DNA of 45,034 nucleotides from Candidatus Gastranaerophilales bacterium (GCA_944325075.1 CALUYU010000012.1:1-45034); one strand, 5' to 3'. Positions 16,443 through 24,485 are shown, counted from the first letter of the stretch. Numbers and translations: made by a program. The notes: a model not told the origin generated them from the letters alone.

Positions 16443-17537
16443 ATGGGGCAATTAAATAAACGGGAATGGGAAAGCAGAAATTCACTAAAGGAAAAAAAGC
16501 CTTATGTTTACGAGAAAATACAAAAATTTGATGAAAAAATTAAAAATGGAGAAAGTATAGCAATTATACAGTTCCAGTATAATTATAAATGTAATTTCAG
16601 ATGTGAACACTGTTCAGTAAAAAGATTTCAGGGGAAAAATAACAAACGTTCTTTTACAATTGAGGACGTAAAAAATCTTTCAAAACAAGCTGATGAACTT
16701 GGATTAGCCCGGTTTGTAATCACCGGCGGGGAACCAATGACCTTTCAGGATTTTGACGAACTTGTAGCTGCAATAGATCCGCAAAAGTTTTATATCAATT
16801 GCGATTCAAACGGGTGGTACCTTGATGAGGCAAAAATTCAACACCTAAAAGATATTGGGGTTGATAGAATTCAGCTAAGCCTTGATAGCTTAAATGCAGA
16901 AGAACACGATGCTTTCAGACACGCTCCCGGCTCGCATGCAAGGGCTATGGCAGCAGTAGATTATGCCCAGAAAATCGGGATGGATATTTATATTCAAACC
17001 GTTGTAACTAAAGAAAGACTACATTCTGATGAATTTATAGAATTTATTGAATACTTCAACAATAAAGGTGTAGGTGTTTTTGTAAGTTATGCAAAACCGG
17101 TAGGTGCCTGGGAGGGATGTTTTGATAGTCTTGTTACGAAAGAAGATTTTGAATACATGCATGAACTTGAGAAAAAATACAGAGTTTATACACACCTTAC
17201 ACCTGCATACGGACTTAACATGGGATGTATTGCTGTTAAAGGAATGTTCTCGGTAACCCAATACGGAGACGTACTTCCTTGTCCATACATTCATGTGTCT
17301 ATAGGTAATGTGTTTGAAGAACCGTTAAAAGACATAATTAAAAGAGGACTTGATATAAAATTCTTCGGTGAACACGTTGACACCTGCCTGATTGCGGAAG
17401 ATAGAGATTTTATCCATAATTACATAGAGAAAAAGGTTTATAACAAACCGCTTCCTGTGTCTTACGATGAGGTGTTTACAGAAGAAGATAAAACTAAAGT
17501 TCCGTTTAATAAAAGTGATGATTTGTTTCAAAAATAG
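16443..17537 (+). CDS. Radical SAM protein, probably with SPASM-type C-terminus
   Basis: The radical SAM cluster motif CxxxCxxC is at C50-C54-C57 (YKCNFRCEHCS). It is followed by FVITGGEPM (the GGEP motif) and the barrel strands IQLSLDSLNAEEHD. In the last 100 residues MGCIAVKGMFSVTQYGDVLPCPY, IGNVFEEPL and DTCLIAED resemble a SPASM/twitch auxiliary-cluster region. The length is 364 residues. RBS AAAGGAG sits 6 nt before the ATG. Its place between a regulator and sugar-modifying enzymes suggests that it acts on a nucleotide sugar or a peptide linked to surface glycan synthesis. I cannot name the substrate. Confidence 0.85.
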   Translation: MGQLNKREWESRNSLKEKKPYVYEKIQKFDEKIKNGESIAIIQFQYNYKCNFRCEHCSVKRFQGKNNKRSFTIEDVKNLSKQADELGLARFVITGGEPMTFQDFDELVAAIDPQKFYINCDSNGWYLDEAKIQHLKDIGVDRIQLSLDSLNAEEHDAFRHAPGSHARAMAAVDYAQKIGMDIYIQTVVTKERLHSDEFIEFIEYFNNKGVGVFVSYAKPVGAWEGCFDSLVTKEDFEYMHELEKKYRVYTHLTPAYGLNMGCIAVKGMFSVTQYGDVLPCPYIHVSIGNVFEEPLKDIIKRGLDIKFFGEHVDTCLIAEDRDFIHNYIEKKVYNKPLPVSYDEVFTEEDKTKVPFNKSDDLFQK

Positions 17538-17546
17538 GGTAGGCGT

Positions 17547-18668
17547 ATGCTGAAATGTAAAGTCTGCAACAAAGATCTTTATGATAAACCTCTTTTGGAA
17601 TTAACAAACATGCCTGCCTCTGCGCAATATTTACCGGATAAGGATGAACTTGTTAATGATAAAGGAATTAATTTGAGCATACACCAATGCAGCGGCTGCG
17701 GATTAGTTCAAATTCCGTCGTCACCTGTGCATTATTTCCGGGAAGTTATAAGGGCGGTCGGAATATCCAAGGAGATGACCGATTTTAGATTAAAACAATT
17801 TACTGATTTTGTACAAAAATATAAAGTCAAAAAAATAGTTGAAATCGGTTCGGGCTTCGGCGAATATCTTGAAATAATGAACAAAGTATTACCAGAAGCA
17901 TACGGGATTGAATATTCCGGCAATGGCGTTGAAAATTGTAAAAAACTTGGTTTAAAAGTAGAAAAGGGCTATATAGAGGATGAAAATTACATAATTCCGA
18001 ATGCTCCTTTTGACTCGTTTTTTATAATGAGTTTTCTGGAACACATTCCAAATATTAACTCTTTTTTAAGCGGTCTTAGAAATAATTTAAAGGATGATTC
18101 AGTTGGAATTGTTGAGGTACCAAATTTTAATATGATTCTCGAGAAACAATTATTCTCAGAATTTATCCTGGATCATTTGTACTATTTTACGGAAGAAACA
18201 TTAAAAACAACACTTGAAATTAACGGGTTTGAAGTTATCGAATGCAAACCGGTATGGCATAATTACATTTTATCAGCAGTAGTCCGCAAAAAATCAGGGC
18301 TGGATATAAGCGAATTTAAAAATACAAATTTAAAAATAAAAAAAGAATTAAATGAATTTATAAATGAAAACGGGAAAACCGCAATATGGGGGGCCGGGCA
18401 TCAGGCGCTTGCCGTAATGTCTCTTGCAGAATTAGGAGGAAGAATAGAATATGTAGTGGATTCTGCAAAATTCAAACAAGGGAAATACACTCCGGCAACG
18501 CATATTCCGATTGTAAGCCCGGAATATTTTATTCAAAATCCCGTTCCGGCACTGATAGTTATGGCCGGAAGCTATTCCGATGAAGTTGTATCTTCTCTTA
18601 AAAATTATAAAATTGAAAATCTTAAAATTGCAGTTTTAAGGGATTATGGGCTGGAGTTTATAAACTGA
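17547..18668 (+). CDS. Zinc-binding sugar C-methyltransferase (SAM-dependent)
   Basis: The three-part layout is that of deoxysugar C-methyltransferases: an N-terminal zinc domain with CxxC pairs (C4/C7 and C48/C51), a SAM-binding domain with VEIGSGFGEYL and IMSFLEHIPN, and a C-terminal Rossmann-like domain (TAIWGAGHQALAVMSLAELGG, YVVDSAKFKQGKYTPATHIP). Length 373 residues. Such enzymes methylate C3 of NDP-4-keto-deoxy sugars, so the CDP-4-keto sugar made by RfbG/RfbH is a candidate substrate. It lies in the rightward operon, 9 nt after the radical SAM gene and 1 nt before the SDR. Confidence 0.87.
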   Translation: MLKCKVCNKDLYDKPLLELTNMPASAQYLPDKDELVNDKGINLSIHQCSGCGLVQIPSSPVHYFREVIRAVGISKEMTDFRLKQFTDFVQKYKVKKIVEIGSGFGEYLEIMNKVLPEAYGIEYSGNGVENCKKLGLKVEKGYIEDENYIIPNAPFDSFFIMSFLEHIPNINSFLSGLRNNLKDDSVGIVEVPNFNMILEKQLFSEFILDHLYYFTEETLKTTLEINGFEVIECKPVWHNYILSAVVRKKSGLDISEFKNTNLKIKKELNEFINENGKTAIWGAGHQALAVMSLAELGGRIEYVVDSAKFKQGKYTPATHIPIVSPEYFIQNPVPALIVMAGSYSDEVVSSLKNYKIENLKIAVLRDYGLEFIN

Positions 18669-18669
18669 A

Positions 18670-19725
18670 ATGAACAATAAAATTTTTAAAGATGATATAA
18701 AAACTATTATTGATACGAAATTAGACTGGAAGCGGCTTGAAGGGAAAACAGTCCTTGTTGCCGGTGCAAACGGATTTATTGCAGGCTATATAACAGAGGT
18801 TCTTTTGGCCTTAAAAGAAGTAAAGGTTATCGCTTTAGTTCGTGATATTGAAAAAGCAAAAAACAAATTCTCTCAACATAGTAATAATAAAAACTTATCA
18901 ATAATTCAGCAAGATATTTCTAAAAGTTTTGATATTGATGATGATATAGACTATATAATTCATGCCGCCTCACAAGCAAGCCCACATTTTTATTCAACAG
19001 ATCCTGTCGGAACGTTAAGTGCAAATGTTTTTGGGACCGCAAATTTATTAGAAATAGGCGTCAGGAAAAACATAACGAAATTTTTATATCTATCATCAGG
19101 CGCAGTATACGGCACATTAGACGAGGAAGGAAAACCGGTAGACGAAACATACCCCGGGAAAGTTGATATTACAAATATTCGCTCATGTTACGATGAGAGC
19201 AAAAGGATGGGGGAAAATATGTGTGTATGCTATTCTTACCAGTACGGCATCCCTGTAAATATGGTTAGAATATCTTATGCTTACGGGCCGGGAATGGAAT
19301 TGAATGATTCAAGAATTTTTCCGACAATAATTAACAGCATTATAAACAATAAAGATATCGAAATAAATTCAGACGGAAGCGCCCGCAGAAATTTTTGCTA
19401 TATAACAGATCTTATTAAAGCAATATTTCTCATTTTATTTGAAGGAGAAAATGCCCAGGCATACAATGTTGCCTCTGAAAAAGATACAAGTATTTTAGAA
19501 CTTGCTAACGTTTTTGTTGAACTTATGCCGGGAAAAAAGCTTAAAGTAAAATGCGGCAATGATTACAAATTTATAAAAACAAAAACATCGCACGGAAATT
19601 TTAATACCCGGAAACTCTTATCCCTGTGGGATTCTAGCCAAAGGGGGGAGGGCTTGATTACAGTCCCGCTGCACAAAGGATGCTCCAGAATTTTACAGAG
19701 TCTGATGCTGGACGGAATATTGTAA
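18670..19725 (+). CDS. NAD-dependent epimerase/dehydratase (SDR 1), C-terminus probably frameshifted
   Basis: VLVAGANGFIAGYITEVLL gives the Rossmann motif, LYLSSGAVYGTLD the catalytic Ser region and CYDESKRMGEN the YxxxK pair. The enzyme resembles nucleotide-sugar 4,6-dehydratases and decarboxylases. The last 30 residues (from about GEGLITVP) do not look like an SDR end. The other frame at the same place reads GGLDYSPAAQRMLQ, which does, and continues without a stop into the next gene. One extra G in the G6 run at 19643-19648 would join the two into a 650-residue double-SDR protein. As written, the genes overlap by 46 bp. Confidence 0.78.
   Translation: MNNKIFKDDIKTIIDTKLDWKRLEGKTVLVAGANGFIAGYITEVLLALKEVKVIALVRDIEKAKNKFSQHSNNKNLSIIQQDISKSFDIDDDIDYIIHAASQASPHFYSTDPVGTLSANVFGTANLLEIGVRKNITKFLYLSSGAVYGTLDEEGKPVDETYPGKVDITNIRSCYDESKRMGENMCVCYSYQYGIPVNMVRISYAYGPGMELNDSRIFPTIINSIINNKDIEINSDGSARRNFCYITDLIKAIFLILFEGENAQAYNVASEKDTSILELANVFVELMPGKKLKVKCGNDYKFIKTKTSHGNFNTRKLLSLWDSSQRGEGLITVPLHKGCSRILQSLMLDGIL
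19643..19648 (+). repeat. G6 run at the SDR 1/SDR 2 frame junction
   Basis: Six G in CCAAAGGGGGGAGGG. With seven G the two overlapping SDR frames become one. A short tract, so slippage is possible but much less active than in the longer pilin tracts. Confidence 0.5.
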
Positions 19726-20642
19726 TTCTTGGGGCAAATTCTAATATTGCAAAAGCACTTACTTATAGTTTCTCCAATAATAAAGACATTAATCTTGCTC
19801 TATATACAACTAATATCAGTAAAACAAAAAATTTTACAGAACAACTTCAAAGTAAAAACATAACAGTATTTGACGGTTACCAAAAAGGAATTATCCAGGG
19901 GGCAGATTTAATTATAAATTGCATTGGTGTCGGGACACCTAAAGATTTAAATGAAGATTATACCCCATGGTTTACCGTATTGGAAGAATTTGATAATCTG
20001 TGTATTCAGTATGTCAAAGACAATCAAAACTCAGTATATATAAGTTTCAGCTCCGGAACTGTATACGGCAAAGATTTTTCTCAACCGGTCAATAATAGTA
20101 CCCAAACTGTTCTTGATGTAAACAAAATCGACATAGATAATTTTTACACAATTGCGAAAATATATTCTGAGGCAAAACACAGAGCATACAAAGATTTAAA
20201 TATTATAGATTTAAGAATATTTTCATTTTTTAGCAGATTTTCAAACCTGAATGATGGATATCTTATGTCCGACGCAGCCTTAAGTATTCTTAACAAAACA
20301 ACTCTCTATACTGATTCCAACGATATTATACGAGATTACATCCACATATCGGACTTATCAGATCTAATACTTGGCTGTGCAGGGAAAAAATTAAACACGG
20401 CAATTGATGTAAGAAGCAAACAGCCGGCCGCTAAATTTCAAATTTTAGAAATGCTTAACAAAAATTTTGGATTAGAGTATAAGATAAAAACAGACTTAAA
20501 GTTTATAAATTCGGCGGGGACAAAAAATGCGTATTATTCTGAAAGAAATACCTCTGAAAAGCTTCTAAACTTCTTCCCCCAATATACATCCCTTGAATCA
20601 ATTAAAAAAGAAATTGAATATCTAATCCCAAATAAACATTAA
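19680..20642 (+). CDS. NAD-dependent epimerase/dehydratase (SDR 2)
   Basis: NIVILGANSNIAKALTYSF carries a Rossmann glycine motif with altered spacing, FSSGTVYG the Ser region and YTIAKIYSEAK the YxxxK pair. The region DYIHISDLSDLI is typical of nucleotide-sugar SDRs. The ATG at 19680 is directly abutted by AAAGG, too close for a normal Shine-Dalgarno, and the frame is open upstream to 19638, just before a TAG. This fits the idea that it is the second half of a fused protein with SDR 1 (see the G6 run). If separate, it depends on coupled translation. It is last in the operon that starts at 16104. Confidence 0.75.
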   Translation: MLQNFTESDAGRNIVILGANSNIAKALTYSFSNNKDINLALYTTNISKTKNFTEQLQSKNITVFDGYQKGIIQGADLIINCIGVGTPKDLNEDYTPWFTVLEEFDNLCIQYVKDNQNSVYISFSSGTVYGKDFSQPVNNSTQTVLDVNKIDIDNFYTIAKIYSEAKHRAYKDLNIIDLRIFSFFSRFSNLNDGYLMSDAALSILNKTTLYTDSNDIIRDYIHISDLSDLILGCAGKKLNTAIDVRSKQPAAKFQILEMLNKNFGLEYKIKTDLKFINSAGTKNAYYSERNTSEKLLNFFPQYTSLESIKKEIEYLIPNKH

Positions 20643-20751
20643 TCAAACAAATTATATTTGTGTTATTATTCTCAATATATTAATTCTTGGCTGGGAATTT
20701 TGTGCTACTTAATAAACAGCTCTGTTATATGATAAATGAGGACTACAGAAA

Positions 20752-21639
20752 ATGAACAAATTATTAAAATTAAAAGAAGATTTTTTGACCGGAAATACAT
20801 TAAAACAAAATTATATTGAACAAATGTATGAATTCCATAAATATTTATATGAATATCCATCGTTATTAAAACAATCCTTAGCAAACTCTATAACAATTTC
20901 TGAAAACGGTGTATGGGTTGAAATGAAAAATACCGGAATAAAATTGATATGTATAAAAGATGACAGAGGTAATATTGCACTATCGGAATTAAATTTTGGA
21001 GAATATGAAGAACGTCTATGGGATAAAACTTTCAGCTTATTAAAAAATCCAAGAACCTGCCTTGATATAGGCGGAAATATAGGATATTTTTCACTATATT
21101 TTTCTGCAAAATTTCCAAATTGCCAAATATATACATTCGAACCAATTCCTAAAAATTTTAAACACCTTAAAGATAATTTAAAATTGAATAACACTAACAA
21201 TATTAGCGCACACAACATTGGACTCACAAATGAATGCAAACAGATGGAAATGTTTTATAACCCCGAAGCCAGCGGTTCTTCCTCACTTAAAGACTTACTT
21301 GAAAATAAATCCACATACAAAGTAATATGCGAATTTAACACATTAGACAATTTTGTTAAAGAAAATCAGATTGAAAACATTGATTTCATAAAATGTGACG
21401 TTGAAGGTGCTGAAAAATTTGTTTACGAGGGCGGCCTCAAAACTATAGAAAAATTTCATCCGACAATTTATTCTGAAATGCTAAGAAAATGGTCCGCAAA
21501 ATTCTCATACCATCCGAACGATATCATTAAAATTATGAATCAGTTTAACTATGAATGTTTTGCGATAAGTGCCGGCACGTTTAACAAAATATCTGAAGTA
21601 ACTGAAGATACAATTGAAACGAACTTTATATTCATGTAA
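20752..21639 (+). CDS. FkbM-family methyltransferase
   Basis: SAM motif I is CLDIGGNIGYFSLYFS (about residues 103-118), followed by IYTFEPIPKNFKHL and the family segment IDFIKCDVEGAEKFVYEGG. It is complete at 295 residues, with an N-terminal region of about 95 residues before the methyltransferase fold. It is not closely similar to the split FkbM gene at 14-15 kb. It has its own leader of about 110 bp and is followed by a hairpin-plus-T10 terminator. As part of the glycan region it probably O-methylates a surface sugar; the acceptor is unknown. Confidence 0.85.
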   Translation: MNKLLKLKEDFLTGNTLKQNYIEQMYEFHKYLYEYPSLLKQSLANSITISENGVWVEMKNTGIKLICIKDDRGNIALSELNFGEYEERLWDKTFSLLKNPRTCLDIGGNIGYFSLYFSAKFPNCQIYTFEPIPKNFKHLKDNLKLNNTNNISAHNIGLTNECKQMEMFYNPEASGSSSLKDLLENKSTYKVICEFNTLDNFVKENQIENIDFIKCDVEGAEKFVYEGGLKTIEKFHPTIYSEMLRKWSAKFSYHPNDIIKIMNQFNYECFAISAGTFNKISEVTEDTIETNFIFM

Positions 21640-21678
21640 ATAGATTAAATCATTTTTATGAATATAATATTTAGATAG

Positions 21679-21733
21679 ATCTATCTTAAACAACAAATAT
21701 TAACTTTTGTTACTAAAGATAGATTTTTTTTTT
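21679..21733 (+). terminator. Terminator after FkbM gene, with a competing upstream arm
   Basis: ATCTATCTT (21679-21687) can pair with AAGATAGAT (21716-21724), followed by a run of ten T. The first arm is also part of a perfect 14-bp palindrome AGATAGATCTATCT (21673-21686), so two alternative hairpins are possible. Confidence 0.6.
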
Positions 21734-21786
21734 GATTTGAAGTATTATAAGAGTAGTAAAAATTTACCTTACAGGGAGAAAATAAA

Positions 21787-22863
21787 ATGCAATCAACAAC
21801 TAATGAAATGGTTATCGGTATACCAAGAGCAATGAGCTTTTACCACAATTACCCGTTCTATTTCGGATTTTTTTCAGCGCTTGGCATTAAAATTGTTTTG
21901 TCAGATGTCACAACTAAGCAAACTATGTCAAGCGGTTCGGCGTTGGTTGTCACGGAAACCTGCCTTCCTATTAAGGTTTATGTCGGACACATCCTTAACC
22001 TCATAGATAAAGGGATTGACAAAATTTTTGTACCTTCTATTCAATCTATTGCTCCGAAAATTTATAACTGTTCAAAAATAAGAGGACTGCCGGACTTAAT
22101 CAGAAATGTTGTAAAAAAGCCTTTCACTATGGTTGAGGCAACTCTTGACAAGTCCGAAAAAAATCAGGGATTATATGAGTTTTTAAAACAAGCCGCGGCT
22201 CCGTTTGGCATTACTGATGAAAAGAAAATTAAAGAAGCCTCTAAAGCCGGCTGGAGAACTTATAATAATTTTCATATTATGTCAAAATCCGGAATGAGCT
22301 ACAAAAAAGCTTTAAGCTATGCACTTCAGGGGAAAGTTTTTATTGAAAACAACACTAAAGAATACCCTATTTCTATAGCACTTGTTTCGCATGGGTACAA
22401 CATATTTGATGATAGAACTTCCATGAAAATTATCGATAAGTTAGAAGATATGGACGTAAAAGTTTATACATCTCTTCAACTTTCACATGAACAAACAATG
22501 GAAGGGATTAATGCACTTGGTGAAAAGCTGTATTGGGCTAATGAATTTGAAATGACAGGCACAGCCGGCCACTACCTGAAAGATAACAAAATTGACGGAA
22601 TAATTGCACTGAATGCTTTTGGCTGCGGGCCTGACTCGCTTATGATAGAAAGAATCGTAAGAAAAGCTAAACAGTTTAATAAACCAATCATTCACCTTAC
22701 AGTTGATGAACAAACCGGAGAAGCTGGCTTTATCACAAGACTTGAAGCGTTCGTTGATATGCTGTTCCGTAAAAAACGCGCTAATATTATTAATAAAATT
22801 GATATTAATAATGAAGAACGGACTTACAAACCTAACACTGAGTATATTGAAACTAAGTCATAA
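21787..22863 (+). CDS. Acyl-CoA dehydratase activase-related protein (DUF2229-like)
   Basis: The start VIGIPRAMSFYHNYPFYFGFFSALGI and the segments TETCLPIKVYVGHILNL, KIFVPSIQS and FGCGPDSLM match the DUF2229/CoA-dehydratase-activase-related proteins linked to 2-hydroxyacyl-CoA dehydratase and BadF/BcrA activases. Conserved Cys residues may hold an iron-sulfur cluster. Length 358 residues. RBS AGGGAG before ATG. Its usual partner (the ATPase activase or dehydratase subunits) is not adjacent, and the true function of stand-alone copies is not settled. A strong palindromic terminator follows at 22895-22926. Confidence 0.78.
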   Translation: MQSTTNEMVIGIPRAMSFYHNYPFYFGFFSALGIKIVLSDVTTKQTMSSGSALVVTETCLPIKVYVGHILNLIDKGIDKIFVPSIQSIAPKIYNCSKIRGLPDLIRNVVKKPFTMVEATLDKSEKNQGLYEFLKQAAAPFGITDEKKIKEASKAGWRTYNNFHIMSKSGMSYKKALSYALQGKVFIENNTKEYPISIALVSHGYNIFDDRTSMKIIDKLEDMDVKVYTSLQLSHEQTMEGINALGEKLYWANEFEMTGTAGHYLKDNKIDGIIALNAFGCGPDSLMIERIVRKAKQFNKPIIHLTVDEQTGEAGFITRLEAFVDMLFRKKRANIINKIDINNEERTYKPNTEYIETKS

Positions 22864-22894
22864 ATATAATTTGATAAAACATTAATAAAAAAAT

Positions 22895-22926
22895 AAAAAA
22901 GTTGTTGAATATTCAACAACTTTTTT
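22895..22926. terminator. Bidirectional terminator
   Basis: A perfect 32-bp palindrome with arms of six A, then GTTGTTGAAT, mirrored by ATTCAACAAC and six T. It lies between convergent genes (activase-related, rightward, and pilin-like 2, leftward) and serves both. Confidence 0.9.
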
Positions 22927-22956
22927 AATATAATAAATTCTCAATGCCCGAAAATC

Positions 22957-24137
22957 TTACCACGGATAATCATCTTTAATCTTCCATCCGTCACGGACTA
23001 TTTTCGCCAAACAATATCTACCATCTCCGGTTTTAGAACAGTTGCTATTAATTTCATTATACGTATAATCTTTTCCTGTAGGAATAACACACCTCTTTGT
23101 AGTGTCAACCCTGAACATAAAAAAATCTTTTCCATACTGGTTCGGACGATTTGAACCATTAATGTCAACAAAAAAATGCAAGTCGGTATTTATCGGAACA
23201 ACAGTACCATCTTCCAAAGTTTCACCTCCACTAACTGAGGAAGCAGCAATTAGTACTCCATCCGGAGTAATAAAAGTTACACGGTTATTAGGGTAAACTA
23301 TACGAGCGGTACTTTTGCTGCCATTTGTAAAAGTATATGGTGTTACTGATGTAAATCCGCATTCCTGGTAAGTATTACATATTTTAGCTATTTTAAAATA
23401 TGGTTCCCAGTATTTCTCAAAATATGTTTGGGGATCAAAGGAATTGATTTCCCAATATTCCGATTCACCATTATCTACTTCTGAAAGTTTTAACGCCTGG
23501 TTTAATATTGTATAAACCTTTTGCAGCTTAGAAATTGTTTCCTGCTTCTGATAATTTGCCATTAAAGTCGGCAGCGTCATCGCTGCAACAACTCCGATTA
23601 TGCCAAGGGTTATTAAAACTTCTGCAAGGGTAAATGCAATTTTACGAGGTGAGTAGTAGTATGGTAAAAAGACTTCCGCCAAAGTAAAACCAGCTTTACT
23701 AAGTGTGGAGTCAGCTTTTTGTAGGTTGGGGTTTCTACCCCAACATAATTTCATTGTTGGGCTGAAAGCCCAACCTACTTTATCTATTATGCTGCGCTCT
23801 TCAGTATTCAACAAAATATTATTACCGGTCGGGCATACTTGCCCAACATTGGATTTTTGAGTGCAAATGTCTGAACATTCTTGGCAACAGTCAGATCCTG
23901 AAACTAGTTCAGGATGACATGAAAAATTATTTACAGACTTTTTCCATATGCGTACATCGTAGTTTTTTATGTAGGTTGGGGTTTCCACCCCAACATTAGA
24001 TTTATTTACGTTTGATACAGAAAACTTTGAGTTGGATAAAAATTTGAAGAAAGGTATTTTTGGCCAAAATCCTTGTCTCCCTTGAGGTTTCTTACCCCCC
24101 CCCCCCCCGTATACCCTGCTATACTTGACTTTTCCAT
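22957..24137 (-). CDS. Pilin-like protein 2, G-tract frame currently out of phase
   Basis: The likely start is the ATG at 24137 with RBS AGGAGG. After 29 nt the frame enters a 14-G run (24095-24108), after which it ends at TAA near codon 39. The pilin frame is open from the tract down to 22957; 12 or 15 G would join it to the ATG. Its leader (KIPFFKFLSNSKFSVSNVNK) matches gene 4 (KIPFFKFFSKSKFSVSDVNK), proving that this part is coding. Then come repeat-derived segments including CHPELVSGS, a partial prepilin motif GFTLAEVF, and the true one, AFTLAEVLITLGIIG, 18 residues later. The globular domain ends KIVRDGWKIKDDYPW like gene 1. An uninterrupted frame with a start codon exists only from GTG 23988. 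Confidence 0.75.
23617..23691 (-). repeat. Duplicated prepilin-motif coding segment
   Basis: The motif FTLAEV is encoded twice in the same frame, at 23671-23691 (GFTLAEVF) and at 23617-23637 (AFTLAEVL). The second is preceded by YYSPRKIAF, close to HYSSRKIAF of gene 4. This looks like the joint of two pilin leaders. Confidence 0.75.
23721..23745. repeat. Palindromic repeat (GTAGGTTGGGG type)
   Basis: Stem TTGGGGT/ACCCCAA around a short TTCT loop, 25 bp. Same family as copies at 23971, 24270, 29738 and 44917. It is inside the pilin-like gene 2 leader and keeps the frame open. Confidence 0.85.
23755..23778. repeat. Palindromic repeat (TTGGGCT type)
   Basis: TGTTGGGCTGAAAGCCCAAC followed by CTAC, a 24-bp variant of the same palindrome with stem TTGGGCT/AGCCCAA. 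The same variant is at 44716-44739. Confidence 0.85.
23828..23848. repeat. Palindromic repeat, diverged (TCGGGCA type)
   Basis: GTCGGGCA and TGCCCAACA arms around ACT, in the pilin-like gene 2 leader; a diverged member of the same family. Confidence 0.5.
23894..23916. repeat. CATCCTGAACT-type palindrome encoding HPELVSGS
   Basis: A 23-bp near-perfect palindrome with ends GATCCTGAA and TTCAGGATG. Read in the gene frame it gives HPELVSGS, a peptide often seen where this kind of dispersed repeat falls in coding DNA. Longer 80-bp versions are in genes 3 and 4. Confidence 0.8.
23971..23995. repeat. Palindromic repeat (GTAGGTTGGGG type)
   Basis: TTGGGGT/ACCCCAA stem, 25 bp, near the 5' end of pilin-like gene 2, encoding VGVETPTY in frame. 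The same position and peptide recur in gene 3 (29738-29762). Confidence 0.85.
24095..24108 (-). repeat. Poly-G tract (14 G on the minus strand) in pilin-like gene 2
   Basis: Fourteen C on the plus strand, starting 29 nt inside the gene from ATG 24137. The length is out of frame with the downstream pilin frame by one base. Confidence 0.9.
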
Positions 24138-24159
24138 ATATCTACCTCCTTTTTCTTTT

Positions 24160-24187
24160 ATTATACATTATTTTTCGAATTTTGCAA
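24160..24187 (-). promoter_or_regulatory. Predicted promoter of pilin-like gene 2
   Basis: On the minus strand TTGCAA (24182-24187), a 16-nt spacer and TATAAT (24160-24165), about 23 nt before the ATG at 24137. Confidence 0.6.
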
Positions 24188-24252
24188 GCCTTGGTTTTAA
24201 AATTTAAACCTCACTACTCTTAATGCTTTCTTTTTGCTTATTTTTTCTTTTG

Positions 24253-24322
24253 GCTAAAGAAAAAGGAAGTTGGGGTAGAAACCCCAACCTACTTTTTCTT
24301 TGTTCACCCTACCGAAAATCCG
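24253..24322. repeat. Dispersed repeat, copy 2, with a nested palindrome
   Basis: Two blocks identical to 84-101 and 54-77 flank a palindromic repeat (24270-24292, TTGGGGT/ACCCCAA). The block order is reversed relative to the copy at the window start, so the repeats have moved as separate blocks. Confidence 0.75.
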
Positions 24323-24438
24323 CTTTCTGATAGCGGCCCACAGAGCGCAACGATATATGGAAGTCTTCAGCTCATAAAAATGCTCCATCCCGAGTGAAAA
24401 AGTCTACAAGAATGGAGGCACGCTACTTTATGACAATA

Positions 24439-24473
24439 AAAGACACGCCAGGAAATTCTCCCGGCGTGTCTTT
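24439..24473 (-). terminator. Terminator of the rimP-nusA operon
   Basis: An 11-bp stem AAAGACACGCC/GGCGTGTCTTT with a 13-nt loop, followed on the minus strand by TTTATTGT. It is 13 nt past the nusA stop. Confidence 0.85.
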
Positions 24474-24485
24474 GGCATTAATTAA

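Larger units (their letters stand above)
24138..24485. other. Intergenic region between pilin-like gene 2 and nusA
   Basis: This 348-bp gap holds the promoter and RBS of pilin-like gene 2 at its left, one palindromic repeat inside a two-block dispersed repeat (24253-24322), about 100 bp without recognisable content (24340-24435), and the nusA terminator (24439-24473). I see no convincing gene in it. Confidence 0.6.

Noticed and set aside
23721-23995. CRISPR array from the repeated palindromes
   Set aside because: Copies are in both orientations, irregularly spaced, variable in sequence and inside a coding frame; no cas genes.
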